Assembly: GCA_964533215.1 (NCBI GenBank)
Contig: CAZHLJ010000005.1
Location: forward strand, 150,868 to 214,867
Reading direction: 5' to 3'
Length of the DNA stretch: 64,000 nucleotides
Source: Bact-08 sp964533215
GTDB lineage: Bacteria; Bacteroidota; Bacteroidia; Bacteroidales; UBA932
Under the pieces are notes generated by a model. That model made no database searches, was not told the DNA's origin, and worked only from the letters and a program-made list of their open reading frames with translations. Every line of letters begins with the position of its first letter. Positions within the stretch are counted from its first letter, which is position 1. A program made the translations under genes and the position numbers. This document shows positions 9,380 to 17,883 of the stretch, in pieces.

Positions 9380-9865
9380 ATGGAAAATCTGATTATACCT
9401 GTTGGGGACAAAACCCAGGTTTATGAGGCTCTTGTGCCTCAGATAGAATCTCTTACCTCGGGAGAGGATGATTTATATGCGAATCTTGCAAATATTACAT
9501 CGGTCCTTAAGGAAGCTCTTAATTTTTATTGGGTTGGGTTCTATATTGTGAAACCAGATAACTCTGAGCATGGCAGTGCACTGGTTCTAGGTCCTTTTCA
9601 AGGACCGATTGCATGCACAAGAATTGCATATGGAAGGGGTGTCTGCGGGACTGCCTGGAAGGAGGCAAAAAGTATCATAGTTCCGGATGTGGATCAGTAT
9701 CCTGGTCATATAGCTTGCAGTTCAGCATCAAGATCAGAAATTGTTATTCCAATTTATAATAGAGGTGAAGTTGTTGGCGTACTTGATATTGACAGTGATG
9801 AGCTGAATACTTTTGATGATGTAGATGAGAAATTTCTACAAAAAATTATATCATATATAAAGTAA
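9380..9865 (+). CDS. Free methionine-(R)-sulfoxide reductase (GAF domain)
   Basis: The 161-residue GAF-domain protein reduces free methionine-R-sulfoxide in the cytosol with thioredoxin-type electron donors. The FYWVGFYIV start of the GAF core is present, together with three conserved cysteines at residues 79 (GPIACTRI), 89 (GVCGTAW) and 113 (GHIACSSAS). These match the catalytic set of fRMsr. The gene follows the methyltransferase by nine bases and is probably the last of that operon. Confidence 0.9.
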   Translation: MENLIIPVGDKTQVYEALVPQIESLTSGEDDLYANLANITSVLKEALNFYWVGFYIVKPDNSEHGSALVLGPFQGPIACTRIAYGRGVCGTAWKEAKSIIVPDVDQYPGHIACSSASRSEIVIPIYNRGEVVGVLDIDSDELNTFDDVDEKFLQKIISYIK

Positions 9866-9870
9866 AAAAT

Positions 9871-9878
9871 TACATTTG
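9871..9878 (+). promoter_or_regulatory. TAnnTTTG -7 element of the aromatic amino acid operon
   Basis: TACATTTG lies six bases after the fRMsr stop codon and 38 bases before the leader peptide start. A transcript beginning near 9885 would include the leader peptide and terminator that follow. Confidence 0.55.
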
Positions 9879-9915
9879 CAGAGAATTTATTTAAGCAAGC
9901 AGACATAGATACATA

Positions 9916-9984
9916 ATGAAGAACTTCAGCGCATCATTTTTTTTCTTTTATTTTTATTACTTCTTTAGTTATATAGGGAGTTGA
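9916..9984 (+). CDS. Phe/Tyr-rich leader peptide (attenuation)
   Basis: A 22-codon frame starts at ATG 9916 and ends at TGA 9982-9984. It begins MKNFSAS and then has a run FFFFYFYYFF followed by SYIGS, giving eight Phe and four Tyr codons. It sits between a promoter-like box and a strong intrinsic terminator ahead of Phe/Tyr biosynthesis genes. That is the layout of a ribosome-mediated attenuator: starvation for charged tRNA-Phe or tRNA-Tyr stalls the ribosome and lets the operon be read. No homology can be claimed for so short a peptide. The call rests on composition and position. Confidence 0.82.
   Translation: MKNFSASFFFFYFYYFFSYIGS
9977..9982 (+). promoter_or_regulatory. Candidate antiterminator arm
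   Basis: GGAGTT at 9977-9982, at the end of the leader peptide frame, can pair with GACTCC at 10025-10030, which is part of the 5' arm of the terminator hairpin. A ribosome waiting at the leader stop codon would cover this arm; one stalled in the Phe/Tyr run would leave it free. The pairing is inferred by eye. Confidence 0.45.
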
Positions 9985-10022
9985 TGCGTTATTGTATTTA
10001 AAAGAATAGAATGATAAATGTT

Positions 10023-10053
10023 GAGACTCCGAATCCGGGGTCTCTTTTTTTTT
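10023..10053 (+). terminator. Intrinsic terminator of the attenuator
   Basis: GAGACTCCG and CGGGGTCTC form a nine-pair stem with loop AATC (10023-10044), followed by nine T (10045-10053). It lies only nine bases before the aminotransferase ATG, so it must act as a conditional terminator. It also excludes the upstream in-frame ATG at 10011 as the real start. Confidence 0.85.
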
Positions 10054-10061
10054 ATATAAAA

Positions 10062-11237
10062 ATGAAAGACAACCATCCACAAATCAAACCGGCAATCAGA
10101 AGTGAACTCATAAATGAGTATTATTTCTCACGCAAGCTTAAAGAGATCGACCTGTTGAAAAAGGCAGGGAAAGAGATTATTAATCTGGGAATAGGAAGTC
10201 CTGATCTGCCTCCTTCCCAATCCACCGTAGAGACTCTATATCGCTCATCAATGGAGTCATGCAATCATGGCTATCAGAGTTATTATGGAATTCCTGACCT
10301 GCGAGAGGCTTTTGCAGATTGGTACATGCGATATTTTGGAGTCATTCTCAATCCTGATAACGAGGTCCTTCCACTTATAGGATCCAAGGAGGGAATCATG
10401 CACGTGAGCATGACCTTTGTCAACCCTTCAGAAGAGGTCCTTGTCCCTAATCCTGGTTATCCGACATATACATCGGTTACAAAACTGGTTGGAGGGAAGG
10501 TTGTCAACTATAACCTAGATGCAGAACATGGTTGGTATCCAGATCTTAGGCAGCTGGAAGATAGAGACCTTTCGAAAACCAAGATGATGTGGCTCAATTA
10601 CCCTAATATGCCAACAGGGAAAAAGGCTACCACTAAGCTTTTTGAAGATCTGGTGAAGTTTGCTCACAAACACAGTATTCTTCTATGCAACGACAACCCT
10701 TACAGCTTTATCCTCAATAGAGACTATCTAAGTATTCTATCGGTAGATGGAGCAAAAGATGTTGCATTGGAAATGAACTCCCTGAGCAAGTCGCACAATA
10801 TGTCGGGATGGAGGATAGGTATGATTGCTGGAGACAAGGATTATATTTCAAGCATAGTAAAGATAAAGAGCAATATGGATTCCGGAATGTTCAAGCCACT
10901 TCAGTTGGCAGCTGCAGAGGCTCTTCGATGTAATCAGGATTGGTATGAATCTGTCAATGAAATTTATGGAAGAAGAAGGATAATAGCTGAAGAAATCCTG
11001 AAAACTATTGGTTGCGAGTATGATCCAGATCAGACAGGCCTGTTTTTGTGGGGCAAGGTTCCATCCATCTTCAAAAATGGAGAGGAGTTGTCCGATATGA
11101 TTTTAAATAAAGCCTCTGTATTTATAACGCCTGGATTCATATTCGGAGACCAGGGAGACAATTATGTACGCATTTCACTTTGCGCCAATGAGGATCTACT
11201 TAACAAGACAATTAACCGTTTGAAAGATATCGCATGA
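10062..11237 (+). CDS. Aminotransferase class I/II of the aromatic operon
   Basis: The 391-residue PLP enzyme starts at MKDNHPQIKPAIR. It has NLGIGSPDLPP, YGIPDLREAFADWY, PNPGYPTY and the lysine box EMNSLSKSHNMSGWRIGMI. Its place with tyrA and DAHP synthase/chorismate mutase, behind a Phe/Tyr leader peptide, suggests that it transaminates phenylpyruvate, hydroxyphenylpyruvate or prephenate. The family also contains LL-diaminopimelate and Ala/Asp aminotransferases, so the substrate is an inference. The stop codon overlaps tyrA (ATGA). Confidence 0.88.
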   Translation: MKDNHPQIKPAIRSELINEYYFSRKLKEIDLLKKAGKEIINLGIGSPDLPPSQSTVETLYRSSMESCNHGYQSYYGIPDLREAFADWYMRYFGVILNPDNEVLPLIGSKEGIMHVSMTFVNPSEEVLVPNPGYPTYTSVTKLVGGKVVNYNLDAEHGWYPDLRQLEDRDLSKTKMMWLNYPNMPTGKKATTKLFEDLVKFAHKHSILLCNDNPYSFILNRDYLSILSVDGAKDVALEMNSLSKSHNMSGWRIGMIAGDKDYISSIVKIKSNMDSGMFKPLQLAAAEALRCNQDWYESVNEIYGRRRIIAEEILKTIGCEYDPDQTGLFLWGKVPSIFKNGEELSDMILNKASVFITPGFIFGDQGDNYVRISLCANEDLLNKTINRLKDIA

Positions 11238-12079
11238 AAGTATGTATTGCAGGGCTTGGGCTTATTGGTGGCTCTCTTGCCCTTGACCTTAAAAGAAGAG
11301 GATTTGCAGAGTTGGTGATTGGTGTGGATAACAACATAAGGCATAGCAGTATTGCCCAGCTTACCGGCTTGGTGGATGAGGTGGATACGTTGGAAAATGC
11401 CACTAAAAGGGCAGATCTGATTATACTATGCACACCTGTCGATAAAATAAGGGAGATACTCCCTCAGATTCTGGAAAATGTTGCAGGGACCGAAAAGGTT
11501 GTGACCGATGTGGGGTCTACTAAATCTGAAATTGCACAGGCTGTTTCAGATAGCCCTGGAAGAGGGAGGTATGTTGCGGCGCACCCTATGGCAGGGACAG
11601 AGTATTCAGGACCTCTCGCAGCAGTAGGGAAGCTGTTCGATTATAAACATGTAATCATTTGTGATCCGGAGTTATCGGATGAAGATGCATCGCAAAGGAT
11701 TCTTGATATGTTCAAGGTATTGAATATGAAGGTCTCGTATATGAACTCTTCCATTCACGACCTGCACGTGGCCTATGTATCACACATATCTCATATTACA
11801 TCTTTTTCACTGGCACTTAGCGTTCTGGAAAAGGAGAAGGATGAGGAGAATATCATGACTCTGGCTGCCGGAGGGTTTGAATCTACTGTCCGTCTGGCAA
11901 AAAGCAATGCAGATACCTGGGCTCCGATTTTCATTCAGAATTCTGTATTCATAACTGAAGTCCTTGATACATACATAGAGAAGGTGAACCTATTCCGGGA
12001 TCTTATTAAACAGGGTGATTATAAAGCTCTAAGTGAATTGATGAACAAGGCAAATGAAATCAGAAAAATATTAAACTAA
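11234..12079 (+). CDS. tyrA: Prephenate dehydrogenase
   Basis: The 281-residue enzyme oxidises prephenate to 4-hydroxyphenylpyruvate on the way to tyrosine. The NAD(P)-binding motif is at the N-terminus (CIAGLGLIGGSLALDL). AHPMAGTEYSG carries the conserved catalytic histidine, and HDLHVAYVSHISHI is also characteristic. There is no fused chorismate mutase and no ACT domain; the mutase is fused to the next gene instead. It is coupled to the upstream aminotransferase by a four-base overlap. Confidence 0.92.
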   Translation: MKVCIAGLGLIGGSLALDLKRRGFAELVIGVDNNIRHSSIAQLTGLVDEVDTLENATKRADLIILCTPVDKIREILPQILENVAGTEKVVTDVGSTKSEIAQAVSDSPGRGRYVAAHPMAGTEYSGPLAAVGKLFDYKHVIICDPELSDEDASQRILDMFKVLNMKVSYMNSSIHDLHVAYVSHISHITSFSLALSVLEKEKDEENIMTLAAGGFESTVRLAKSNADTWAPIFIQNSVFITEVLDTYIEKVNLFRDLIKQGDYKALSELMNKANEIRKILN

Positions 12080-12085
12080 ATAATC

Positions 12086-13174
12086 ATGGCAATGAATTTA
12101 TCTGTAAAACCAATAAGGGAGTGGAGTTTCTATAAGGATCGTCCACTGATGATTTGCGGACCGTGTAGCGCGGAATCGGAAGAACAATTGATGGTGACGG
12201 CGCATCAGTTGGCAGAACTAGGGAAAGTAGACATATTCAGGGCAGGTATATGGAAGCCCAGAACAAGACCAGGCTCTTTTGAGGGAGTAGGCAAGGAGGG
12301 CCTGAAATGGCTCAGGGATGTGAAGAGAGAGACGGGCTTGCCCACTGCCACTGAAGTTGCAAATGCAAATCACGTAAACGAAGCCTTGAAGTTTGGAACA
12401 GACGTGTTGTGGATAGGAGCCAGAACCTCTGCAAATCCATTTGCAATGCAAGAGATTGCAGATGCTCTTCAGGGTGTTGAGACAACGGTGCTTATCAAGA
12501 ATCCTGTCAATCCTGATCTTGAGCTTTGGATAGGAGCAATAGAGCGGATAAGTAATGCCGGTGTCAGCCAGATTGGAGCAATTCATCGTGGTTTTTCTGC
12601 GTATGAGCATACTTTATACAGAAATCAACCTAAATGGCAGCTCCCGATTGAATTGCGAAGAGCCCTTCCGGAGGTCCCTTTATTGTGTGATCCTAGCCAC
12701 ATTGGTGGAGCAAGAAAGTATATCTATGAGATATCTCAAAAGGCCATGGACCTAAATTATGATGGGCTGATGATTGAGTCACACTATGATCCTTCTGTGG
12801 CACTCAGTGACAAGGGACAACAGGTCACTCCTAACGATCTTCTCGAACTTTTCAGCCGGTTGATACTCCGCCAGCCTGTTTCAAGCGACAGCCGCTTTCT
12901 GGATGTGCTTGGAGAACTTAGGACTCAGATAGATCTCTATGACGATCAGTTGCTGGATCTTATGGAGCAGAGAATGGGTGTTGCCGACACAATCGGTAAC
13001 TATAAGAAATCTAATAATATAACAATATTACAGACCTCCAGGTGGGAAGAGATAATAAGTAAGGCAACAGAAAAAGGTATTTCAAAGGGACTTAGTGAGG
13101 AGTTTATACAGTCGATATTCAAAGCTGTTCATCAGGAATCAATCAATCATCAGAACAAAGTGATGAATTCATAA
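12086..13174 (+). CDS. Bifunctional DAHP synthase / chorismate mutase
   Basis: The 362-residue protein joins the first enzyme of the shikimate pathway to chorismate mutase. The N-terminal 260 residues are the DAHP synthase barrel with MICGPCSAES, FRAGIWKPRTRP, AIHRGFSAYE and LCDPSHIGG. The last 90 residues are an AroQ-type helical chorismate mutase (ELRTQIDLYDDQLLDLMEQR, then IGNYKKSNN). In such fusions the mutase domain commonly gives feedback control by its products. No prephenate dehydratase gene lies in this cluster, so phenylalanine synthesis needs a gene elsewhere. Confidence 0.92.
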   Translation: MAMNLSVKPIREWSFYKDRPLMICGPCSAESEEQLMVTAHQLAELGKVDIFRAGIWKPRTRPGSFEGVGKEGLKWLRDVKRETGLPTATEVANANHVNEALKFGTDVLWIGARTSANPFAMQEIADALQGVETTVLIKNPVNPDLELWIGAIERISNAGVSQIGAIHRGFSAYEHTLYRNQPKWQLPIELRRALPEVPLLCDPSHIGGARKYIYEISQKAMDLNYDGLMIESHYDPSVALSDKGQQVTPNDLLELFSRLILRQPVSSDSRFLDVLGELRTQIDLYDDQLLDLMEQRMGVADTIGNYKKSNNITILQTSRWEEIISKATEKGISKGLSEEFIQSIFKAVHQESINHQNKVMNS

Positions 13175-13192
13175 TAATAGACTTGGATTTTC

Positions 13193-13200
13193 TATCTTTG
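13193..13200 (+). promoter_or_regulatory. TAnnTTTG -7 element of the M1 peptidase gene
   Basis: TATCTTTG lies 18 bases before the GTG start of the next gene. It separates that gene from the aromatic operon. Confidence 0.5.
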
Positions 13201-13218
13201 ATATAAAATTAGACTATT

Positions 13219-15744
13219 GTGAAAAAACTTTATTACGGGCTAATAGCTCTTATAGCACTCTTTCCGTCGAAGACTTCGGCTGATGTGCTCCATGAAGTGA
13301 AAGGAGTCAGCAAGGAGTTGGCACTTTCCAGAAAGAGTGTGATGTCGGACATTGTATATAATCTTGATTTTACCATACCGGAAAACAGAGACTCTGCCGT
13401 TCTTGGAAAGGAGTCAATTGGATTTGTCCTCAAAAAAATAGGGACTGTGGTGCTGGATTTCAAAGAGAGTGAAGATGCTGTAAGAAGTGTAGCTGTTAAC
13501 GGCAAGCCGGTAAAGTATATTTTCGAAAATGAGCATTTGACGATTGCATCAAAATACACACAAGAGGGAAAAAACAATGTTTCGATAGATTTCGTTGCCG
13601 GCAATCAGTCTTTGAACAGGCAGGATGAATATCTGTATACATTGTTGGTTCCGGATCGTGCCCGTACTCTTTTCCCCTGTTTTGACCAACCGGACCTGAA
13701 AGCTCGCTATAATCTTACTCTTAATATACCTTTTGGATGGGAAGGTGTTGCAAATGGGAAAATAAAGAGAGAGAGAAAGCTTGGCGTTTCCGGAAAGATT
13801 GTTGAGTTTGCACAAACAGAACCAATTCCTACATATTTGTTCTCATTTGTTGCCGGGAAACTGAACAAGGTTACACAAAAGAAGGATGGCAGAGAGGTTT
13901 CCTTATACCACAGAGAGACAGACCAGCAAAAAACAGAACAGTGTGCAGGGATTTTATCAGAGGTATTCCATTCTCTTGAATGGCTTGAAGGTTATACTGG
14001 AATAAAATATCCTTTTGCAAAATATGATCTGATCATTCTTCCAGGCTTTCAATATGGGGGGATGGAACATATGGGAGCCACGCTATATTCCGACAGGACT
14101 ATGTTCCTTGATAAAAATCCCACTATTGAGGAGAGGCTTTCCAGATCATCTCTCATCGCACATGAGACAGCCCATATGTGGTTCGGTGATTATGTAACAA
14201 TGAAATGGTTCGATGATGTCTGGACAAAAGAGGTTTTTGCCAATTATTTTGCCGCTGCCATAGTTGCCCCTCAGTATCCTGAAATCAACCATAAATTTAA
14301 TTTTATAAACTCATATTATCCATCTGCTTATTCAGAAGAGAGGACTTTAGGAACCAATCCTGTCCAGCAAGAACTTGATAACCTTGATAAAGCGGGTCTG
14401 GTATATGGCAATATAATCTATAACAAGGCTCCTGTAGTTATGGAGATGTTGGTTAAAAGAATAGGAGAGGGAAAATTCAGGGAGGGAATAAGGAAATATC
14501 TTAGCAGTTACGCCTACTCAAACGCAACATGGGATAATCTGATAGAAATCCTTGATGGGCTGACGGATGAAAATTTGCGTGATTGGAGCAACGTGTGGAT
14601 AAAGGAGAAGGGAATGCCTCAGATATCATCAGAACGCATGAGTGATAAAATCGTTATTCATCAGTCTGACAGGTATGGCAGGAATCTTATATGGAAACAG
14701 CCTCTGGAATTCTGGCTGACAGACAAGGATGGCGATCTAGGTCAGAAAAAGGTTTTTCATATAACACTTGACTCTTCATACTCAATCTTGCCTCTTTCTC
14801 TAAAGGATGAGGTGATAATTCCAAATACGGATGGATACGGATATGGCTACTTCAAACTAGACAGCATCTCTTCTGGATGGCTTATGGGCTATTTGGCATC
14901 TGCAAAAGATACAGCTCAGGAAAATATCATATTTAAAGAGTCTATACTTATCTCTCTGAACGAGAATTTTCTGAATAAAAACCTGAACAGAAGAGTTTTT
15001 ATGAACTCCCTTACAAAATATGCCAGGACAGAGAAAAATACCCTGCTTTTCTCGAGAGCCCTGAGCTACATTACAAACGCCTATATCCGGTTTATGTCAG
15101 TAGATGGTGCTGACACATCTCTGGAGAATGAGCTTTGGTCGATTGTTACTGAAAACGCCAATCCCCAGAAGCGACTGCTTGCTTTGCGAGCTTATATTGA
15201 TATTGCAGCCTCACGGGAGGCTATTGACAAACTGTATAATTTGTGGCGCAGTCCTGAAGGTTTGGAATATGTTTCGCTGGGAGAAAGGGATCTTATCAGG
15301 CTCTCATACGAGCTCTCCATAAGCATGCCAGACAAGTATAATGAAATTACATCAACTCAGCTTTCGAGAATATCAAATCCTGACAGGAAAAGGGAGTACA
15401 GATTCATCATGCCATCACTATCTCCTGAAAAAGCAGTCAGAGATTCGGTATTCAATTCACTTCTCGATGTTAGGAATCGTGAAGTTGAGCCTTGGGCTGC
15501 TTCTGCCCTTTCATATCTGAATCATTACAAACGTGATTGCGAATCTATTTACTATATATTGCCAGGTTTGGCTCTTATGGATGAGATACAGAGAACTGGC
15601 GATATCTTTTTCCCTAGAAACTGGTCGAGAGCTTTGCTTGGCGGACATAGGACAATTGAGTCAGCAAAAATTGTGGATGATTTTCTGGATAAGCACAAAG
15701 ATATGGATACAAAGCTTGTTTCCAAGATAAGGCAACAATTATGA
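13219..15744 (+). CDS. M1 family metallopeptidase (aminopeptidase N-like), exported
   Basis: The 841-residue protein uses a GTG start and has a signal peptide (KKLYYGLIALIALFP). The zinc site is complete: HETAH at residues 315-319 and the third ligand Glu338 in TKEVFANYF, the usual 18-residue spacing. The exopeptidase motif reads GGMEH (280-284), a known variation of GAMEN. It therefore should remove N-terminal residues from peptides outside the cytoplasm. The C-terminal 300 residues form the helical domain. It overlaps the following transporter gene by four bases. Confidence 0.9.
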   Translation: MKKLYYGLIALIALFPSKTSADVLHEVKGVSKELALSRKSVMSDIVYNLDFTIPENRDSAVLGKESIGFVLKKIGTVVLDFKESEDAVRSVAVNGKPVKYIFENEHLTIASKYTQEGKNNVSIDFVAGNQSLNRQDEYLYTLLVPDRARTLFPCFDQPDLKARYNLTLNIPFGWEGVANGKIKRERKLGVSGKIVEFAQTEPIPTYLFSFVAGKLNKVTQKKDGREVSLYHRETDQQKTEQCAGILSEVFHSLEWLEGYTGIKYPFAKYDLIILPGFQYGGMEHMGATLYSDRTMFLDKNPTIEERLSRSSLIAHETAHMWFGDYVTMKWFDDVWTKEVFANYFAAAIVAPQYPEINHKFNFINSYYPSAYSEERTLGTNPVQQELDNLDKAGLVYGNIIYNKAPVVMEMLVKRIGEGKFREGIRKYLSSYAYSNATWDNLIEILDGLTDENLRDWSNVWIKEKGMPQISSERMSDKIVIHQSDRYGRNLIWKQPLEFWLTDKDGDLGQKKVFHITLDSSYSILPLSLKDEVIIPNTDGYGYGYFKLDSISSGWLMGYLASAKDTAQENIIFKESILISLNENFLNKNLNRRVFMNSLTKYARTEKNTLLFSRALSYITNAYIRFMSVDGADTSLENELWSIVTENANPQKRLLALRAYIDIAASREAIDKLYNLWRSPEGLEYVSLGERDLIRLSYELSISMPDKYNEITSTQLSRISNPDRKREYRFIMPSLSPEKAVRDSVFNSLLDVRNREVEPWAASALSYLNHYKRDCESIYYILPGLALMDEIQRTGDIFFPRNWSRALLGGHRTIESAKIVDDFLDKHKDMDTKLVSKIRQQL

Positions 15745-16658
15745 AAAACCAGAAAAAGGCATTGATTTTCGGAGGCTTTGTGGTGCTATTCTGGTCCACT
15801 GTTGCAACTGCTTTTAAAATAGGTCTTTCCGAATCAGGTTCAGTGCAGCTTCTCTTGATTGCATCTCTGACTGCATTGTTTGTCTGCCTTATTGAATTGT
15901 GCAGAACAAGAGAGTTCAGTCAGGTAAAAGAGCTGCTAAATAACAGGAAAACTCTTTTCAAAGGTGCTATACAGGGGCTTCTGAACCCTTTTTTCTATTA
16001 TTTGGTTTTGTTCAAGGCATATACTCTTCTGCCGGCACAGATTGCTCAGCCTCTCAACTTTTCATGGCAGGTGGTTCTTATCCTTATGATGGCTGTCTTT
16101 TATAAGCAAAAATTACATCTTATGCAGATTATCGGTGTTCTGATAAGTTTTGCAGGCATATTGCTTTTGTCATCAAATAGTTCTGCAGATGCATCTGGCT
16201 CTCTATCGCCACTAGGTATTATCCTGGCATTGGGAAGCGCTTTTATCTGGGCAACATATTGGATTACCAAAATTGACAATAAAGCCGGTGCCTCTTCGGA
16301 TAGAGAGCCTGCCGCCGAACTCTTTGTAAACTTCCTTTTTGGCTCGTGTTATCTTATAGCCATAAGTTTTTTCTCGCCAATGGAATGGCCTTCCTGCAAG
16401 GCTTTGGCAGCAGGAATATATGTGGGATGTTTTGAAATGGGAATCACGTTCATCCTATGGACAAAGGCTCTGCAACTTGCTTCCAATAAGGTTGCTCTTG
16501 CACAGGCTACGTATCTTTCACCATTTATCTCTCTCTTTCTTATTCATTTCATTCTTGGAGAAAGTATAGGTTATATGACTGTTTATGGCCTTTTTCTAGT
16601 AATTGGAGGAATCCTCCTTGGCAATTTGAAAAAAATTTCTACCTTTGCAATCCTCTAA
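15741..16658 (+). CDS. EamA/DMT-family transporter
   Basis: The 305-residue protein is almost wholly hydrophobic with about ten membrane helices. It carries the two EamA repeats, beginning at GGFVVLFWSTVATAF and GIILALGSAFIWATYW. EamA proteins export or import small metabolites such as amino acids, but the substrate cannot be read here. The ATG overlaps the M1 peptidase stop, so the two are translationally coupled. Confidence 0.85.
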   Translation: MKNQKKALIFGGFVVLFWSTVATAFKIGLSESGSVQLLLIASLTALFVCLIELCRTREFSQVKELLNNRKTLFKGAIQGLLNPFFYYLVLFKAYTLLPAQIAQPLNFSWQVVLILMMAVFYKQKLHLMQIIGVLISFAGILLLSSNSSADASGSLSPLGIILALGSAFIWATYWITKIDNKAGASSDREPAAELFVNFLFGSCYLIAISFFSPMEWPSCKALAAGIYVGCFEMGITFILWTKALQLASNKVALAQATYLSPFISLFLIHFILGESIGYMTVYGLFLVIGGILLGNLKKISTFAIL

Positions 16659-16661
16659 CAG

Positions 16662-16732
16662 GGTATCCTGGCCGAGTGGTTAGGCAACGGTCTGCAAAAC
16701 CGTCTACAGCAGTTCGATTCTGCTGGATACCT
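16662..16732 (+). tRNA. tRNA-Cys (GCA)
   Basis: The acceptor arms GGTATCC (16662-16668) and GGATACC (16725-16731) pair fully and are followed by discriminator T. The anticodon stem ACGGT/ACCGT holds the loop CTGCAAA, giving anticodon GCA. The T arm is AGCAG-TTCGATT-CTGCT. CCA is not encoded. Confidence 0.96.
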
Positions 16733-16739
16733 CAATATC

Positions 16740-16765
16740 AAAGCTGCTTTTATGGCAGCTTTTTT
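16740..16765 (+). terminator. Rho-independent terminator after tRNA-Cys
   Basis: AAAGCTGC and GCAGCTTT form an eight-pair stem around TTTTATG, followed by a T run. Confidence 0.8.
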
Positions 16766-16817
16766 CATAAGTGTTTCACATGCGAATTTCAAAGGTGTCC
16801 AAGTCCCTGCTAAATTG

Positions 16818-16825
16818 TATATTTG
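16818..16825 (+). promoter_or_regulatory. TAnnTTTG -7 element of the kinase gene
   Basis: TATATTTG ends 20 bases before the ATG of the sugar kinase-like gene and lies after the tRNA terminator. Confidence 0.5.
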
Positions 16826-16845
16826 TATGAATAAAGACAATTTAT

Positions 16846-17883
16846 ATGATTGACCTTCCTTTCATACCCGAAGGCTACAGCGTTGAGAAATTCGGCAATG
16901 GCCTTATCAACAATACATTCAAAATGAAATCCGAAGACAGGAGCAAAACTGATTTTCTCCTTCAGAAGATAAACCATAACATCTTCAAAGATGTAGAGGG
17001 ATTGCAAAATAATATAAAGCAAATCACAGATCATATCAGAAGGAAGCTTGCAGAGAGTGGGTGTGGAGATATAGATAGAAGAGTTCTGACACCTGTCGAA
17101 ATAGACTCCAGACTTTACTACAAAGATGCTAATGGTGATTATTGGCGAATGTTCGTTTTTATCGAGAATACTCTTGCTTATGACAGAATGGAGACGCCAC
17201 AGATGGCAAGTGTTGCGGGTAAGGCGTTCGGCAATTTTCATAAGCTTCTTAGTGATTTTCCGGGGGAGACACTGTGCGATGTCCTCCCAAACTTCCATAA
17301 TACACCTGTAAGAATTGAAAGTTTGCGTAAAAGCGTGGCTCTTGATCCTTGCGGAAGAGTTGCGGAAGTGTCTAAGGAGATAGGTTTTCTTCTGGGAAGA
17401 GAAAAAGAGTTCTCAATGATTGTAGAGATGGGGGAAAAAGGCATTATACCAAAGCGCGTTGTTCATCAGGATACAAAATTCAACAATGTCCTTCTGGATG
17501 CAGACACTAATGAAGTATTATGCATAATAGACCTTGATACAGTAATGTCCGGATATATCTGCTACGATGTAGGTGATGCTATCCGCTCAGGAGCAAACAC
17601 CGGTAGGGAGGATGAAACAGATCTTGATAAAGTGAAGCTCAATATAGAAATTTACAAAGGATTTCTGGAAGGCTTTACTGAAGAGACAAAAGGATTTTTA
17701 TCACAGGCGGAACTGGATACTCTCCCTTTCGGGCCAAAGCTGCTCACATACGAACAGGCAGTCAGGTTCCTGACAGACTATATAGATGGAGATAAATATT
17801 ATAAAATAGGATATCCCACCCATAACCTTGTCCGAGCACGCACTCAGATAAAGTTGTTGCAAAGTATGGATGGGACAATATGA
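16846..17883 (+). CDS. Phosphotransferase of the APH/choline-kinase fold, N-acetylhexosamine kinase-like
   Basis: The 345-residue protein has the Brenner motif HQDTKFNN and the metal-binding IDLDTVMSG of aminoglycoside-phosphotransferase-fold kinases. The exact wording of these two motifs resembles NahK, the kinase that phosphorylates GalNAc or GlcNAc at C1. Its 3' end abuts a convergent GH109 gene, whose family includes alpha-N-acetylgalactosaminidases, which supports a role in using released N-acetylhexosamine. Homologues in gut Bacteroidota are often labelled mucin desulfatase; I see no sulfatase signature. The substrate is inferred. Confidence 0.72.
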   Translation: MIDLPFIPEGYSVEKFGNGLINNTFKMKSEDRSKTDFLLQKINHNIFKDVEGLQNNIKQITDHIRRKLAESGCGDIDRRVLTPVEIDSRLYYKDANGDYWRMFVFIENTLAYDRMETPQMASVAGKAFGNFHKLLSDFPGETLCDVLPNFHNTPVRIESLRKSVALDPCGRVAEVSKEIGFLLGREKEFSMIVEMGEKGIIPKRVVHQDTKFNNVLLDADTNEVLCIIDLDTVMSGYICYDVGDAIRSGANTGREDETDLDKVKLNIEIYKGFLEGFTEETKGFLSQAELDTLPFGPKLLTYEQAVRFLTDYIDGDKYYKIGYPTHNLVRARTQIKLLQSMDGTI

